A stretch of DNA of 64,000 bases from the NCBI GenBank assembly GCA_037501455.1, contig CM074855.1, positions 30,413,001-30,477,000 of the forward strand, given 5' to 3'. The notes under the pieces are model-generated. The model was not told the origin of the DNA, searched no databases, and worked only from the letters and a program-made list of their open reading frames with translations. Below, one piece after another: positions 25,371 to 36,241 of the stretch. Position 1 is the stretch's first letter. Every line of letters starts with the position of its first letter. The DNA comes from Lantana camara. Taxonomy: Eukaryota; Streptophyta; Magnoliopsida; Lamiales; Verbenaceae. The position numbers were made by a program, and so were the translations under genes.

Positions 25371-27551
25371 ACCACGTTAATCGTGTTTCTGATTCGTCTC
25401 AATTATACTGAATTTGGTAGAAATTCTTAGGCTTGATGCGATTGAGTATTTGTAATTGTTTTAGAAAGCCTGAATTACGAAACTGTATTTTTTCCTGAAA
25501 GTTTCTGAAAATTGGTTTTTGCAAAATTTAATTTTTGAAAACTATTTTAGATTTGAAACTGTATAAACTGTTTTTGGATTTCTTGGATTGGTTTTGCTTT
25601 TGAACGAAAACACAAAACGAAAAGCCTGGAATACGAACACGCGAAACCCCGCGCGAACGCGTCGCGCGCGCGGGCTTCGCGTGCCGCCGCCCGCCTGCCC
25701 AAGCGCGCGCATGGGCGACGCCGCCCAGCACCCTCCCGCAAACGCGCGGGAGGCCTTCCGGGCGCGCCGCCCATCGTCGCCCGCACATGGTCGGGAGGGG
25801 CCGCGCGCAGCAGCGTGCGCACAAGGCCGCGCACGCGCGCGCCTGCATCGCGCACGGCCCTCTTCGCGTACGGGCCCCGTTTTTCCTTCGTAATCCGTTT
25901 TCGGATTTCGTGCAATCCAGTCCCAATTTTTATTTTAATTTTAAATTTTTATTTTTGAATATTTATTTTAATTTTTGAATAAAACTTAAAATTGGGATTT
26001 TTGAGAAATAGAAACGGTTTATGTTTTGGGAAAATACCTCTTTGATAAAATTGTTAATTTTCAGAAATTAATTGGAATTTTATTTGTTTTTGTTAATTTG
26101 GGATTTATTGAAAACTGTTATAAATAAGACTCGCATCAAGTCGTGTTTTAAGTCATTAAGACTTGAAATGGGAATTTTAATTTATTGGGTAAATTTAAAT
26201 TCTCGCAAAAGCATGTTAGGTGATCATGGGTTTAGACTTATGTATGGTTTTAATTTATGCACATGGATGGTTTAAATTGGGGTTGGAGCCCTATAGTTGC
26301 GTTTTTCAATTGAGGTTGGAGCCTTACTTATGTGCGTACTGTTATGTGATTTATTATGTGGCTTTCCATATTACTGTTTTTTTAGGCCGGGGTATGCCCC
26401 GTGTAATTGTCTAAGGCCAATATGAAGATTGAGCCTTATTACTTTATGTCTTTTTCTTTTTATTGTAATTTGAGAGTAGAGATAGGTGGTGAGGTTTTAT
26501 TTTCATTTTGGAGACAATGCACCCATGGAGTAAGATGGACCACATTCAAATAACAAGGAGGCCATAAGTGAAAACCCCTCAAAATGTTAGGGAGGAGAAT
26601 CTCAATTGTAAAAATGTAATAGAGATAGGGCTCGTATTTTGTTACCGCTTTCCCTTATGTGATTTAAACTGTGTATGTGGCATGTATGTTAGAACTTGTG
26701 ATTGTGGAGTGGCTCCCACATATCACGCATAAGATAGGTAGAACCCATGATCATTACATGTTAGTATCATGCTAGGACATGTTATATGTTTATGTGCTTG
26801 TTTGAAATGCATTTAAGTGTACTTGCATTAATCAAGACTAATAAAATTGGATAACATATATGTTGGTGAGGTCGAACCGGACAACTCTCCGGTTGATTCG
26901 AAAATTCCCATTAAATATTAAGCTAATTTCGAACAAATAGGTATTTAATTCAAGATGCAAATTTTGAATTAAATTCCTAGCATTCCATCAATAGGTTTTA
27001 AGTTTAGTAAGTGAAGCTAGTTATTGTCCGCGAGTCGTGGGATAGCTAGTGGAGCTTATTAGTTCTTAGTTACCTAATTGATCATTTTAAATGATCAATA
27101 TTTCGTGATCAATTTTAGCAAGGGCGATGTCCACGAGTCGTGGGTCGTTCGAACTAAGTTTTGATCATGAACTTATGATTGACGGGTCTAGCTTAACGCC
27201 TAAGTAAGTATGGATGTCGCACGAGTCGTGGGTCCATATTCAAAGATAGGTGATGCAAAAACAATTACTAAGAGTTCTAAAGGTGTTAGAATTGGTAAGT
27301 TGTACCTACCTGGGGTTCTTACTTAGAATGTCCGCGAGTCGTGGGTTCGAGGTAAAATACCTGGGATCTTAGTACCCATTGGGAAACGTGTTCCTCTTAG
27401 ATCTTTGGGAATTCTAGATCTTTGAAAAACAGTGGGAGCTACATTAGATTAAAGACCTTATCTTTTGTATATCGTTATAATTCAGCATGCTCACTAGTTC
27501 TCTGTTTTACCATTTAGGTCGTAGATTCTGTGATTCTCTACGTGTTTTGAA
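25371..27551 (+). other. Untranslated leader of F1
   Basis: This AT-rich leader contains a GC-rich block at about 25635-25890 and four copies of CGAGTCGTGGG at 27031, 27134, 27222 and 27335. Frames inside the GC block are open on both strands by composition and are not conserved with F2. No protein is supported. Confidence 0.75.
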
Positions 27552-27863
27552 ATGGCAACCAAAAACCCTCTTGTATCGATCCCCGAGTCAAACAAGTTGA
27601 CTGGTCCCAACTATTCTGATTGGCTGAGGAATCTAAAAATCATTTTAGATTCTGAGAAGAGAACTTATGTTCTCTTCGAAGGGGAGCCTAGTCCCGAAGG
27701 GGAGGCTTCCACTCGGGCCGAGCGGGATGCGATTCAGAAGTGGAAGGATGATAATCTCCAAGCCCGTTGCCTTATGTTGGCTAACATGTCTCCGGACTTG
27801 CAAAGGCAATATGAGGCCATGGAATTCGCTTGGGAGATTTACGACCACTTAGAGCATAGGTAG
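27552..27863 (+). pseudogene. Truncated copia gag (F1)
   Basis: About 100 codons match the N-terminal gag of F2, including LTGPNYSDWLRNLKIILDSE. At 27856 the sequence jumps to the end of the protease region, the frame shifts and a TAG follows at once. The nucleocapsid zinc knuckle and the DTG protease motif of F2 are therefore absent. Gag forms the particle that packages element RNA; this remnant should not. Confidence 0.9.
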
Positions 27864-28056
27864 TTTTGAGTTAGTCTTAAATAAAGTCCTTTATGTACCG
27901 AGCATTATTCGTAATATAATTTCAGTTCCAATATTAGATTGTGAAGGTTATGAAACTTATATTAAGAATGGTAAATACTTTATCAAACGGAACAACTCTT
28001 CCGTTCACATCGGTACTCTAAGTAATGGACTTTATCTAACTCAGAATATCAATATT

Positions 28057-30750
28057 ATGAATATAGAACGAGAAACTAAACGTAAGAGAGATGACAAAGT
28101 TTCAGCTCCCTTATGGCACGCTAGATTAGGATACATTTCCAAGAACAGAATTAGCAAGATAAACACTTTAGGATCATTCTCTGAAAATGATCTTAAGGAG
28201 TTAACTTCTTGCGAATCCTGTCTCAAAGGAAAAATGTCAGAAGTTCCTTTTAAAGGAACTGTGGAACGTGCCACTAAGGTTTTGGATTTGATCCATACTG
28301 ATGTTTATGGACCGCTTAGTGTAAGCACTAGAAACAATCATCAGTATTTCATAACCTTTACTGATGACTTTAGTCGGTATGGTTATGTATACTTAATGAA
28401 GTATAAATCTGAAGCTTTTAAAAAATTCTTAGAATTTCAAAAGGAGGTTGAGAACCAAACTGGTCACAAGATCAAGGCACTTCGATCTGATCGAGGAAGC
28501 GAGTATCTTAGTGAAGAATTCCTTCATCATCTCAAAGATAATGGGATTATCTCTCAGTGGACTCCTCCGGGAACTCCTCAGCTTAATGGAGTTTCTGAGA
28601 GAAGGAATCGAACCCTACTAGATATGGTTCGTTCCATGATGAGTTTCACTGACTTACCACCTTCTTTCTGGGGTTATGCCCTAGAAAGTGCAGCAAAGAT
28701 TTTGAATCTAGTTCCCTCTAAGTCAGTCCCTAAAACGCCCTATGAAATGTGGCATGGTAAAATCCCTAGTTATTCTTACTTAAGAATTTGGGGTTGTCCT
28801 GCTTACGTGAAGAGGACAGTGGGAGATAAGTTAGAATCTCGTTCTAACTTATGCTACTTTGTAGGTTATCCTAAGGAATCTATAAGATACTACTTCTATG
28901 ATCAATCTGAGCAAAAGGTGTTTGTTTCCAGAAATGCCACTTTTCTTAAGGAACCGTTCCTTAAAGAGAAGAAAGGGAAGATCATAGAATTAGAGGAAGT
29001 ACAAAGTGAGCCCACGCCACCCACTGAAGAGACGTCCCCTACTGATCAACCACAATCAATCACGGATTTCGAGACATACAAAAATCCTCCTCTAAGGCGT
29101 TCTGAACGCACTCCTAGACAGTCAGAGAGATGGTATGGATTCTTCCATGAAATCTCTCAAAAGGATAATGATCCTTTAACATATGAGGAGGCACTTTCAG
29201 ATTCTGACTCTGAACAGTGGATAGAAGCTATGAAATCCGAAATGGACTCCATGAACTCCAACCAAGTTTGGACCTTGGTAGATTTGCCTGATGGGGTCAA
29301 ACCCATAGGTTGCAAATGGATCTTTAAGAGAAAGCTTGGAGTTGATGGAAGTATTTCAGCTTACAAAGCAAGACTGGTTGCAAAAGGATTCACTGAAAGA
29401 CTCGGCGTGGACTTTGATGAAACCTTTTCGCCAGTTGCAATGCAAAAGTCTATTCGGATCATGATTGCCATTGCTGCGTATTATGACTACGAGATATGGC
29501 AAATGGATATGAAAACTGCCTTTCTCAATGGTGACATTGATAAAGACATTTATATGGAGCAACCCATAGGTTTCAAATTCAGTGGGAGTGAGCAAAAGGT
29601 TTGCAAACTCCAAAGATCAATCTATGGATTAAAACAGGATTCTAGGCATTGGAACATTCGGTTTGATGAATCAGTCAAAGCGTTTGGCTTTATTCAAATT
29701 TTGAATGAATCATGTGTGTATAGAAAGGAATTGGAGACCTCAGTACAATTCTTAGTACTTTATGTTGATGACATCCTTCTTATTGGGAATTCGAAGGATG
29801 ACATGAAAGTGACTAAGTTATGGTTATCAAACCAATTCGAGATGAAAGATCTTGGTGATGCGTCCTATATCCTTGGAATTAAAATGTATCGAGATAGATC
29901 TAGAAGGTTAATAGGACTATCACAGTCGATGTACATTGACAAAGTATTGAAGAGATTCAATATGGAGTCAGCAAAGGTTAAGAACCTTCCTATGAGTGTA
30001 GGAACATGTCTTTCAAATAAGATGTGTCATAAGACTAACCTTGAGAAGGAGAGAATGACTCATACACCTTATGCATCAGCAATAGGTAGCATAATGTATG
30101 CAATGTTATGTACTCCACCGGATGTGGCTTATGCACTTAGTGTTACAAGTAGTTTCCAATCTGACCCTAGAGATGGTCACTGGGCTGCCGTGAAGAATAT
30201 TCTTAAGTACTTGAAAAGTACTAAAGATTTAAGTTTAGTTTACGGAGGTCAGAAAGATCTTACTGTCGAAGGATACTGCGATGCAAGCTTTGCATCTAAC
30301 TTAGATGATTTTAAGTCAATGTCAGGATACATTTTCTGCCTAAACGGCGGAGCAGTGAGTTGGAAGAGTTCCAAGCAAACTACCACTGCATATTCGACCA
30401 CTGAGGTCGAATACTTGGCTGCAAATGATGCAGCTAAGGAAGGTGTTTGGATTAGAAACTTCATTCAAGAGTTGAATGTTGTTCCTAGCATGAAAGACCC
30501 CATAACTGTGTTTTGTGACAACATTGGGGCGGTTGCTCAAGCAAGAGAACCAAGATCTCACCAACGGACCAAGCACATTAAGAGGAAGTATCACTTAATC
30601 CGTGATATTATCAAAAGAGGAGATGTGCTAATTGAGAGGGTCACATCAGCAGAGAACGTGGCAGATCCACTTACTAAACCCCTTAGTCGAGAAGCTTTCC
30701 AAGGTCATCTTCAGAAGATGGGACTTAGAGTAGCTTTAGAATGGCTTTGA
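28057..30750 (+). CDS. Copia pol: integrase, reverse transcriptase, RNase H (F1), open frame
   Basis: This is a 897-codon open frame; the same frame is open upstream to 27856 without a start. Order: GAG-pre-integrase zinc region (HARLGYIS then CESCLKGKM, residues ~24-60), integrase core (TDDFSRYGYVYL ~105; SDRGSEY at ~144, where kin have SDRGGEY; NGVSERRNRTLLD ~180), reverse transcriptase (KARLVAKGFTERLGVDFDE ~440; YVDDILLIGN at ~569), RNase H (GYCDASFAS ~740; CDNIGAVAQAREPRSHQR ~826), ending EWL. The family product makes cDNA and inserts it. The start codon is only the first ATG; the natural product would be cleaved from gag-pol, so expression from this copy is doubtful. A few residues differ from F2 in conserved places, for example GLKQDS for GLKQAS. 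Confidence 0.8.
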   Translation: MNIERETKRKRDDKVSAPLWHARLGYISKNRISKINTLGSFSENDLKELTSCESCLKGKMSEVPFKGTVERATKVLDLIHTDVYGPLSVSTRNNHQYFITFTDDFSRYGYVYLMKYKSEAFKKFLEFQKEVENQTGHKIKALRSDRGSEYLSEEFLHHLKDNGIISQWTPPGTPQLNGVSERRNRTLLDMVRSMMSFTDLPPSFWGYALESAAKILNLVPSKSVPKTPYEMWHGKIPSYSYLRIWGCPAYVKRTVGDKLESRSNLCYFVGYPKESIRYYFYDQSEQKVFVSRNATFLKEPFLKEKKGKIIELEEVQSEPTPPTEETSPTDQPQSITDFETYKNPPLRRSERTPRQSERWYGFFHEISQKDNDPLTYEEALSDSDSEQWIEAMKSEMDSMNSNQVWTLVDLPDGVKPIGCKWIFKRKLGVDGSISAYKARLVAKGFTERLGVDFDETFSPVAMQKSIRIMIAIAAYYDYEIWQMDMKTAFLNGDIDKDIYMEQPIGFKFSGSEQKVCKLQRSIYGLKQDSRHWNIRFDESVKAFGFIQILNESCVYRKELETSVQFLVLYVDDILLIGNSKDDMKVTKLWLSNQFEMKDLGDASYILGIKMYRDRSRRLIGLSQSMYIDKVLKRFNMESAKVKNLPMSVGTCLSNKMCHKTNLEKERMTHTPYASAIGSIMYAMLCTPPDVAYALSVTSSFQSDPRDGHWAAVKNILKYLKSTKDLSLVYGGQKDLTVEGYCDASFASNLDDFKSMSGYIFCLNGGAVSWKSSKQTTTAYSTTEVEYLAANDAAKEGVWIRNFIQELNVVPSMKDPITVFCDNIGAVAQAREPRSHQRTKHIKRKYHLIRDIIKRGDVLIERVTSAENVADPLTKPLSREAFQGHLQKMGLRVALEWL

Positions 30751-30751
30751 C

Positions 30752-30766
30752 GGGCAAGTGGGAGAT
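30752..30766 (+). promoter_or_regulatory. Polypurine tract of F1
   Basis: GGGCAAGTGGGAGAT directly precedes the 3' LTR start at 30767. Confidence 0.85.
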
Positions 30767-32705
30767 TGTTAGGAATAGTGCCCTAGAAAGACGATTGTAT
30801 ATATGCTTTGTGCTTTTCCTTATTGTAATCACAGATAATCTTTGAATGAAATAACGAATTGAGGCAACACTTCTTTATATGCTCTTGTTTGGTATGCGTT
30901 TACTTTATCTGTGCATGTATAAGAACTCCCCTAATCCTGATGACTTTAGGACTCTACCATTTAGGTGAAATGGTTCATGAAACAAGCCCTATATCACATA
31001 AGTCATGATTAGTAAAATACTCCAAGCCGATGAGTCCTACCGACAGTGGGAGTGTCAACCTGACTCCTCTAAGGCTTGCTTGTGGGATCACGCCCTTAAG
31101 AAGGACCACCTTGTTTCATGGAGGTGCAAAGTGTATAGTTGATACGTGCGTGATACATGAGGGTGCTTACTTCAATAAGTAAGTTCACTGAGGTGCCCCG
31201 TGTGAGAACATTCCTAAATGGGAAAGGAACTTTCTATTTCAGGAAATAGAAACTTCCAGATTAGGAAATATCTCACGAGTCATTGATGTGATTAATTGAT
31301 CCTTAAGACTTGAGGTTCCTTGTCACTTTATGAGTTAACTCTGTAGTCTTAGGTATAAGCTTTAAAGGGTGTCGCCTCAGACAACTGATTCAAGGCTTAT
31401 GCTGGGGCTGCACCAGTGATTAATGAAAGTGAATGAGAATCAAGAAAGGACTTACACTTGCATTTGCAAGGTGATCTCTTATTGTGTAAGTCATTCATAT
31501 GCTATATGGAGTCCTTGGCCAAGGCAGTAGATCAAGACATCAAGAAAAGGGTTTCTTGGATTGAGATCAAATGGATATGAAATACACTTAGCTTTAAGAC
31601 CGGATTATTAGGGTTCTAATTATTCTCTTACCCTAGATCTTGGTTGAGAGATAGTAAGTAGGAGGATTGTATCTCACATGAATCAATGACTTAAAGGTTC
31701 TGTCAAATCTGAACATTCCAATTCAGCTAGGGGTTAAACACCTGTTGCTAGACTATGGTCGTTTAATCTGTGGACCGATTAATTAATTAGTGAATTAATT
31801 AATTGGGGTCATTGCTAATTGAATTGAGAACATGGAGGGTCACACACAACAACTTGGTTACATGAGTTGAGGCTTTAAAATGATTAAACGAGTTAATCAA
31901 GCCAAGAGGGTTCCACACGTGTGAAGCCACACGTGTGGGTCACGTGAGTGAGGACACGTGTCCCACACGTGTAAATATATATATTGTATATATATATATT
32001 AAATAATTAAATGTGTTAATTATTTAATAGACTTTGGTTTAATTTTGAATTAAAAAGAAAGTCTAATTTTGGAGAAAAAATAATCTAGTTAATTAATTAT
32101 GAATTAATTAATTAGATAAAATAAGTTATTTATTTTAAATAAATAAAGTATAAAATTATCCAAAAACAGTTTGGATATTTTTAGCTCTCTTGAAAGTTGA
32201 TTTGAATTTGAATTCAAATTCAAAGTCAAAATTACTTGATGGTCAAGTAATAGGAGAGAGAGACCAAAACCCTAGCCCATAAGGACTAGGATTTGTGGTC
32301 CTCCCCTTCTTATAAATAGGGGAGCTCGAGCTCCTCTTGGAGCTAATTGGTAATTCTTTTTGGTTCATGTGTTGAACACCATCCTTTCTCCAAGATAAAC
32401 GAAACCCTAGGTTAAGCCTAAACACTAACTAGAGAACTAGCATCCTTACTAGTTAGATTGTGGTCAAGTTGGTGGACTATCTCTAGAGAGCTTCAAGTTA
32501 GAAGTTTGAAGATTCGAGCTTTACCAAGGAGAGGGGATCAAGCAGCGAGAAGAGCGTTCTTGGGTGGCTTGAAACGCTTCAAGAAAGAATAAAAGAAAAG
32601 TAAGTTTCTTATCTCTACGAATTTGGTTACACGATTGCGAGTCCAAGATCCTTTTGTTGGGAAAATTTTTAAATTCCGCTACTTTCTGATTCGTGTTTTC
32701 CAATA
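30767..32705 (+). repeat. Copia F1 3' LTR (1939 bp)
   Basis: It starts TGTTAGGAATAG and ends TTTTCCAATA, a one-base change from the usual CCAACA. It carries five CACGTG motifs and the TATA-palindrome pair. It is followed by the ACAAG duplication. Confidence 0.9.
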
Positions 32706-32710
32706 ACAAG

Positions 32711-33062
32711 GTGGTCCTTTTTAAGGGTGTGGACACATGAGCAAGCCTCAAAAAAGTCAATTCAACACTCCCACTGTCTTTTGGACTCATAAGCTTGGAG
32801 TGATTTCTAATCTTAACTTATGTGATTTAGGGCTCATTTCCTGAACAAATTCACCTAAATGGTTAAGTCCTATAAGTCATTTAGATTAGGGGAGTTCTCA
32901 CATGGGCAGTTAAAGTGAACACACAATCAAACAAGAGCATATAAAGAAGTGTTGTCGTATGATCGAATCAGTTCGTTGATTATTCAAAGATTGTCTATGC
33001 TTTACAAAAGGAAAAGTACAAAGTGGATTACAACATTGGCATTAAGGGAACTATTCCTAAAA
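32711..33062 (-). repeat. Copia M middle LTR, segment 1 of 3
   Basis: This is the 5' end of the M LTR on the minus strand. It reaches a degenerate start (TTTTAGGAATAG) at 33062 next to a purine tract. Confidence 0.85.
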
Positions 33063-33517
33063 ATCTCCCACTTGCCCATCAAAGCCACTTATAAGATAAT
33101 CTAAGTCCTATCTTCTCCAGATGTCCCTCGAATGCTTGTTGACTTAGGGGTTTCGTTAATGGGTCTACCACGTTCTCTGCTGATGCGACCCTCTCTATTT
33201 GCACATCACCTCGTTTGATGATATCACGGATTAGGTGATAGTTTCTCATAATGTGTTTGGTCCGTTGGTAAGGTCTTGACTCTCTCACTTGAGCAACCGC
33301 CCTAGTGTTGTCACAAAACACCGTAATGGGGTCTTTGATGCTAGGAACGACATTCAATTAGTGGTCGAATCTGTTGTGGTCGTTTTCTTGGAACTCTTTC
33401 AACTCACTACTTCGCCGTTAAGGCAAGAAATATATCTGACATTGACTTAAAATCATCTAAGTCAGATGCAAAACTTACACCACAGTATCCTCTGATGATT
33501 AGATCTTGTTGTCCTCC
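33063..33517 (-). pseudogene. Copia pol 3' fragment (RNase H) upstream of the M middle LTR
   Basis: On the minus strand this is the end of a copia pol: CDNTRAVAQVRES, IIKRGDVQIERVAS and VVDPLTKPLS, ending YKWL and a stop before the purine tract and LTR at 33062. An internal gap near 33360 removes the stretch before CDN, and the fragment ends at 33517 against the LINE. Because an M LTR follows it and M continues beyond that LTR, it is the tail of a further unit of the tandem. Confidence 0.8.
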
Positions 33518-36231
33518 TTAAGAAACTTTACCAACTCAAACAGAGATTAAAGATAAGGAATAAGAAAGTTTTTGGGAACATTTTGGACAATGTTAAGGAG
33601 GCCGACGAAAAGGTTGTGACAACTGAGCGTATCTATGATAACAATCCTAACGAGGTGGCTCTAACTGAGATAAACTTTCGAATGGCCAAACTGCACAATC
33701 TCCTCGAAATGGAGGAGTGCTTTTGGAAACAAAAGGCATCGTGCAATTGGCTTGTAGATGGGGAGCGAAATACAATGTATATTCACTCAATTATGAAAAA
33801 GAAGCGATTCTGGTCTAATATTAGAAGTATCATAGAAGGAAATCAAGAAGTTAAAGATGTCTACCTATTACGTAGCTCTGCCATGAACTACTGCAAGGGA
33901 AAGTTTACAATTGAGGCACGACAATCATTCAATCCGGGAGAGCTGGATATAATAATTCCACAACTTTATGATGAAGATGCTACCATGTTATGTGAACGGC
34001 CACGCATACAGAAAATGCAAAAAGTGGTTTTTGACTTATCTCCTCAAAATGCAACTGGCCCGGATGGTTTCGGAGCAATGTTTTATCAGAGATTTTGGAG
34101 CATAATTTGCGAGGATGTTTGTTTGGTAGTTTGGGACTTTACAGATGGAGCTAGAATTCCGAGGGCTTTATCGGCTACACCAATATCCCTCATTCTAAAA
34201 AGAGATAACCCTGTTCATTGGATCGACTATAGGCCAATTAGTCTGTGTAATGTCTCCAATAAGATTATCCCGAAATTACTAAACAACAGCATTTCTCGAG
34301 TGCTCCCAAAGGTGATCTCATCTAATCAGAGTGGCTTCATTAAAGGAAGATTGATTAGTGACAACATACTACTTGCCCAAGAGCTAGTCCATACATTGAG
34401 GAGTATGAGATGCGATCAAAATGTAGTCTTAAAGTTAGGCATGGCTAAAGCTTACGACAGAATGGATTGGGAATTTGTTCTGAATGTTTTGAGATGTAAA
34501 GGATTCCCAAATCAGTAGATTCATTGGATGGAGAACTGCATCTATAACTATTGGTTTTCGATGATGGTAAATGGGGCTTCGAAGGGGATCTTTAAATCAA
34601 CTCCGGATCTTAGGCAAGGGGACCCTCTTTCACCTTCTCTCTTTGTTATAGCCTTTGACTTTCTTTCCTGTTGTCTTAACAGGATGGCATTGGAGGATAT
34701 GAAAAGCCGGTTTAGCTCTCATTCGAAAAATTATGTGTCTCATCTTGCGTATACGGATGACACCATAATATTTACGAATTCAAGGCGGGCTTCTCTATAT
34801 CAAATCAAAGATATACTTCAGAGGTATGAAGTACTGTCAGGCCAGAAAATTAACATTAACAAGAGTGAGTTCTTTGTGAGCTTAAATACTGATCAGTCAG
34901 TGGATGTGGTGCATGAGATTCTGGGATATAGACATGGCTGCTTTCCAATTAGATATCTCAATGCTCTATTGTTTGAGGGGAGAAAACATGTCATTTTGTT
35001 TGATGATATGATTGCCAATATGCGTAAGAGATTAGAAGGCTGGGAATCGGTGATAATATCACATGGTGGAAGATTGTAACTAATAAAATCAGCCTTGTAC
35101 TCGATGCAACTTCGTCTTTTCCAAGTAATAGATCCCTCGCAAATTGTTCTTGCTACCATTGAGAGAATGTGTAATAGATTTTTGGGGGCTCAGATACGGA
35201 CGTGAGACGTATGCATTGGACATGTTGGGAAAGGCTCTATTTCCCAACAAGTGAAGGTGGCTTAGGTGTTCGGAAGATATCGGATTTGATAAGAATTTTC
35301 TCATGGAAACTTTGGTGGAGACTTAATACTCAGGATAATATTTGGGCTAATTTTATGAGGAGGAAATGTGGTGAGAGAGACCATATCTGCAAAGCTGAAC
35401 CAAAGCCAATGCATTCACATGTTTGGAAAAGGTTAGTTTCAGCTCGGGAAGAGGTCGAGAAATATGTGGGTTGGAGTCTTGGCGTTGGTCGAATCTCTAT
35501 TTTACATGATAGATGTGGTGAGAAACTAAGTAATAGGGAGGATACATCGACTGACATGGATAGTATGGTTAATACTTTATGGAGAGGGGGAGAATGGGAT
35601 GATGATAAGATTAACCAAAATTTAGGCGAGCATCTTAGACAGGAAATTAGAAAGGTCCGAATTGATTGTATGAGGGACTTTGATTTGCCAATATGGCTCA
35701 AGGATTAAACTTGTAACTTTTCCACTAAATCAGCTTGGGAAACTTGCCGCCACATTCAACCGCGTCTGGATATCATGGAGGCGGTGTGGTCTTCAAATTT
35801 AACCCCGACAATCACGATCTTCATGTGGAGATTATTTTATGATCTTCTTCCTTTAGAAGATAGACTGCAAAGCAAAGGAATTAATTTGGCCTCAAAATGA
35901 TGTTGTTGTGGAAAATAAGGAACATTTGTTTCTTTCCTGAACGAAAGTGAAACGAGTCTGGGAGGTTTTCAATTATAAATTTAGAATGCCAATCCTGGAA
36001 ACACGAGAGCCAATTAGAGTTGTTAATGAATGGGTTAGATTGACACCTTACAACTCGAGAAGGCATGTGAGAATTATGATCCTGATTTTGGTGGTTTAGT
36101 ACACGTGGAGAGAAAGAAACACAATTAAACATGAGGGAGGTACCTCTAATCCTTACCGCATTATTCGACGTGTTTTTAATCATATTTTCTTACTATGTAG
36201 GTCCAGGAAAATGGATGCGTCGTGGTGGAGA
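33518..36231 (+). pseudogene. LINE ORF2: reverse transcriptase and zinc-binding region, broken
   Basis: The frame opens at the junction (KKLYQLKQRLKIRNKKVFGN), before the first ATG at 33583. Reverse transcriptase blocks follow: ATGPDGFGAMFYQRFW, WIDYRPISLCN, NQSGFIKGRLISDNILLAQE, LRQGDPLSPSLFVIAFD and YTDDTIIFT (usual YADD). The motif A aspartate expected in KLDMAKAYD is glycine (KLGMAKAYD). In-frame stops occur at 34516-34518 (TAG) and 35077-35079 (TAA), and a frameshift near 35200 leads to EGGLGVRKI and beyond. FSTKSAWE and FMWRLFYD mark the zinc-binding region after 35708. The reading then breaks again near 35900 and resumes at WRERNTIKHEG up to the transposon. The enzyme would prime cDNA synthesis at a nicked target; this copy is dead. 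Confidence 0.85.
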
Positions 36232-36241
36232 GGTGACAACC

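Larger units (their letters stand above)
23434..32705 (+). mobile_element. Ty1/copia element 'F1', full length with internal deletion
   Basis: LTRs lie at 23434-25355 and 30767-32705, flanked by a perfect ACAAG duplication (23429-23433 and 32706-32710). Order: LTR, primer site, ~2.2 kb leader, truncated gag, open pol, purine tract, LTR. Compared with F2, about 722 bp are missing between the middle of gag and the end of protease. It sits in opposite orientation inside the LTR of copia M. The two LTRs differ at many positions (by eye roughly 2%), so F1 is clearly older than F2. Confidence 0.9.
11647..33517 (-). mobile_element. Old Ty1/copia element 'M', tandem and nested, minus strand
   Basis: Read from high to low coordinates: a pol 3' end (33517-33063), a full LTR in three pieces (33062-32711, 23433-23028, 20386-19231), a primer site, a ~2.3 kb leader, a degenerate gag-pol (16941-13097), a purine tract and a second LTR (13131-11647, truncated). 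The middle LTR therefore has internal sequence on both sides, as in a tandem element. Two later insertions split that LTR: a solo gypsy-type LTR and copia F1. Protein similarity to F1 and F2 is clear throughout, but M has many stops and frameshifts, so it is the oldest copia here. Confidence 0.85.

Noticed and set aside
25528..25978. Arginine/alanine-rich frames in the GC block of the F1 leader (also 54113-54721 in F2)
   Set aside because: Low-complexity translations in several frames of both strands, not conserved between F1 and F2, and located in an untranslated leader.
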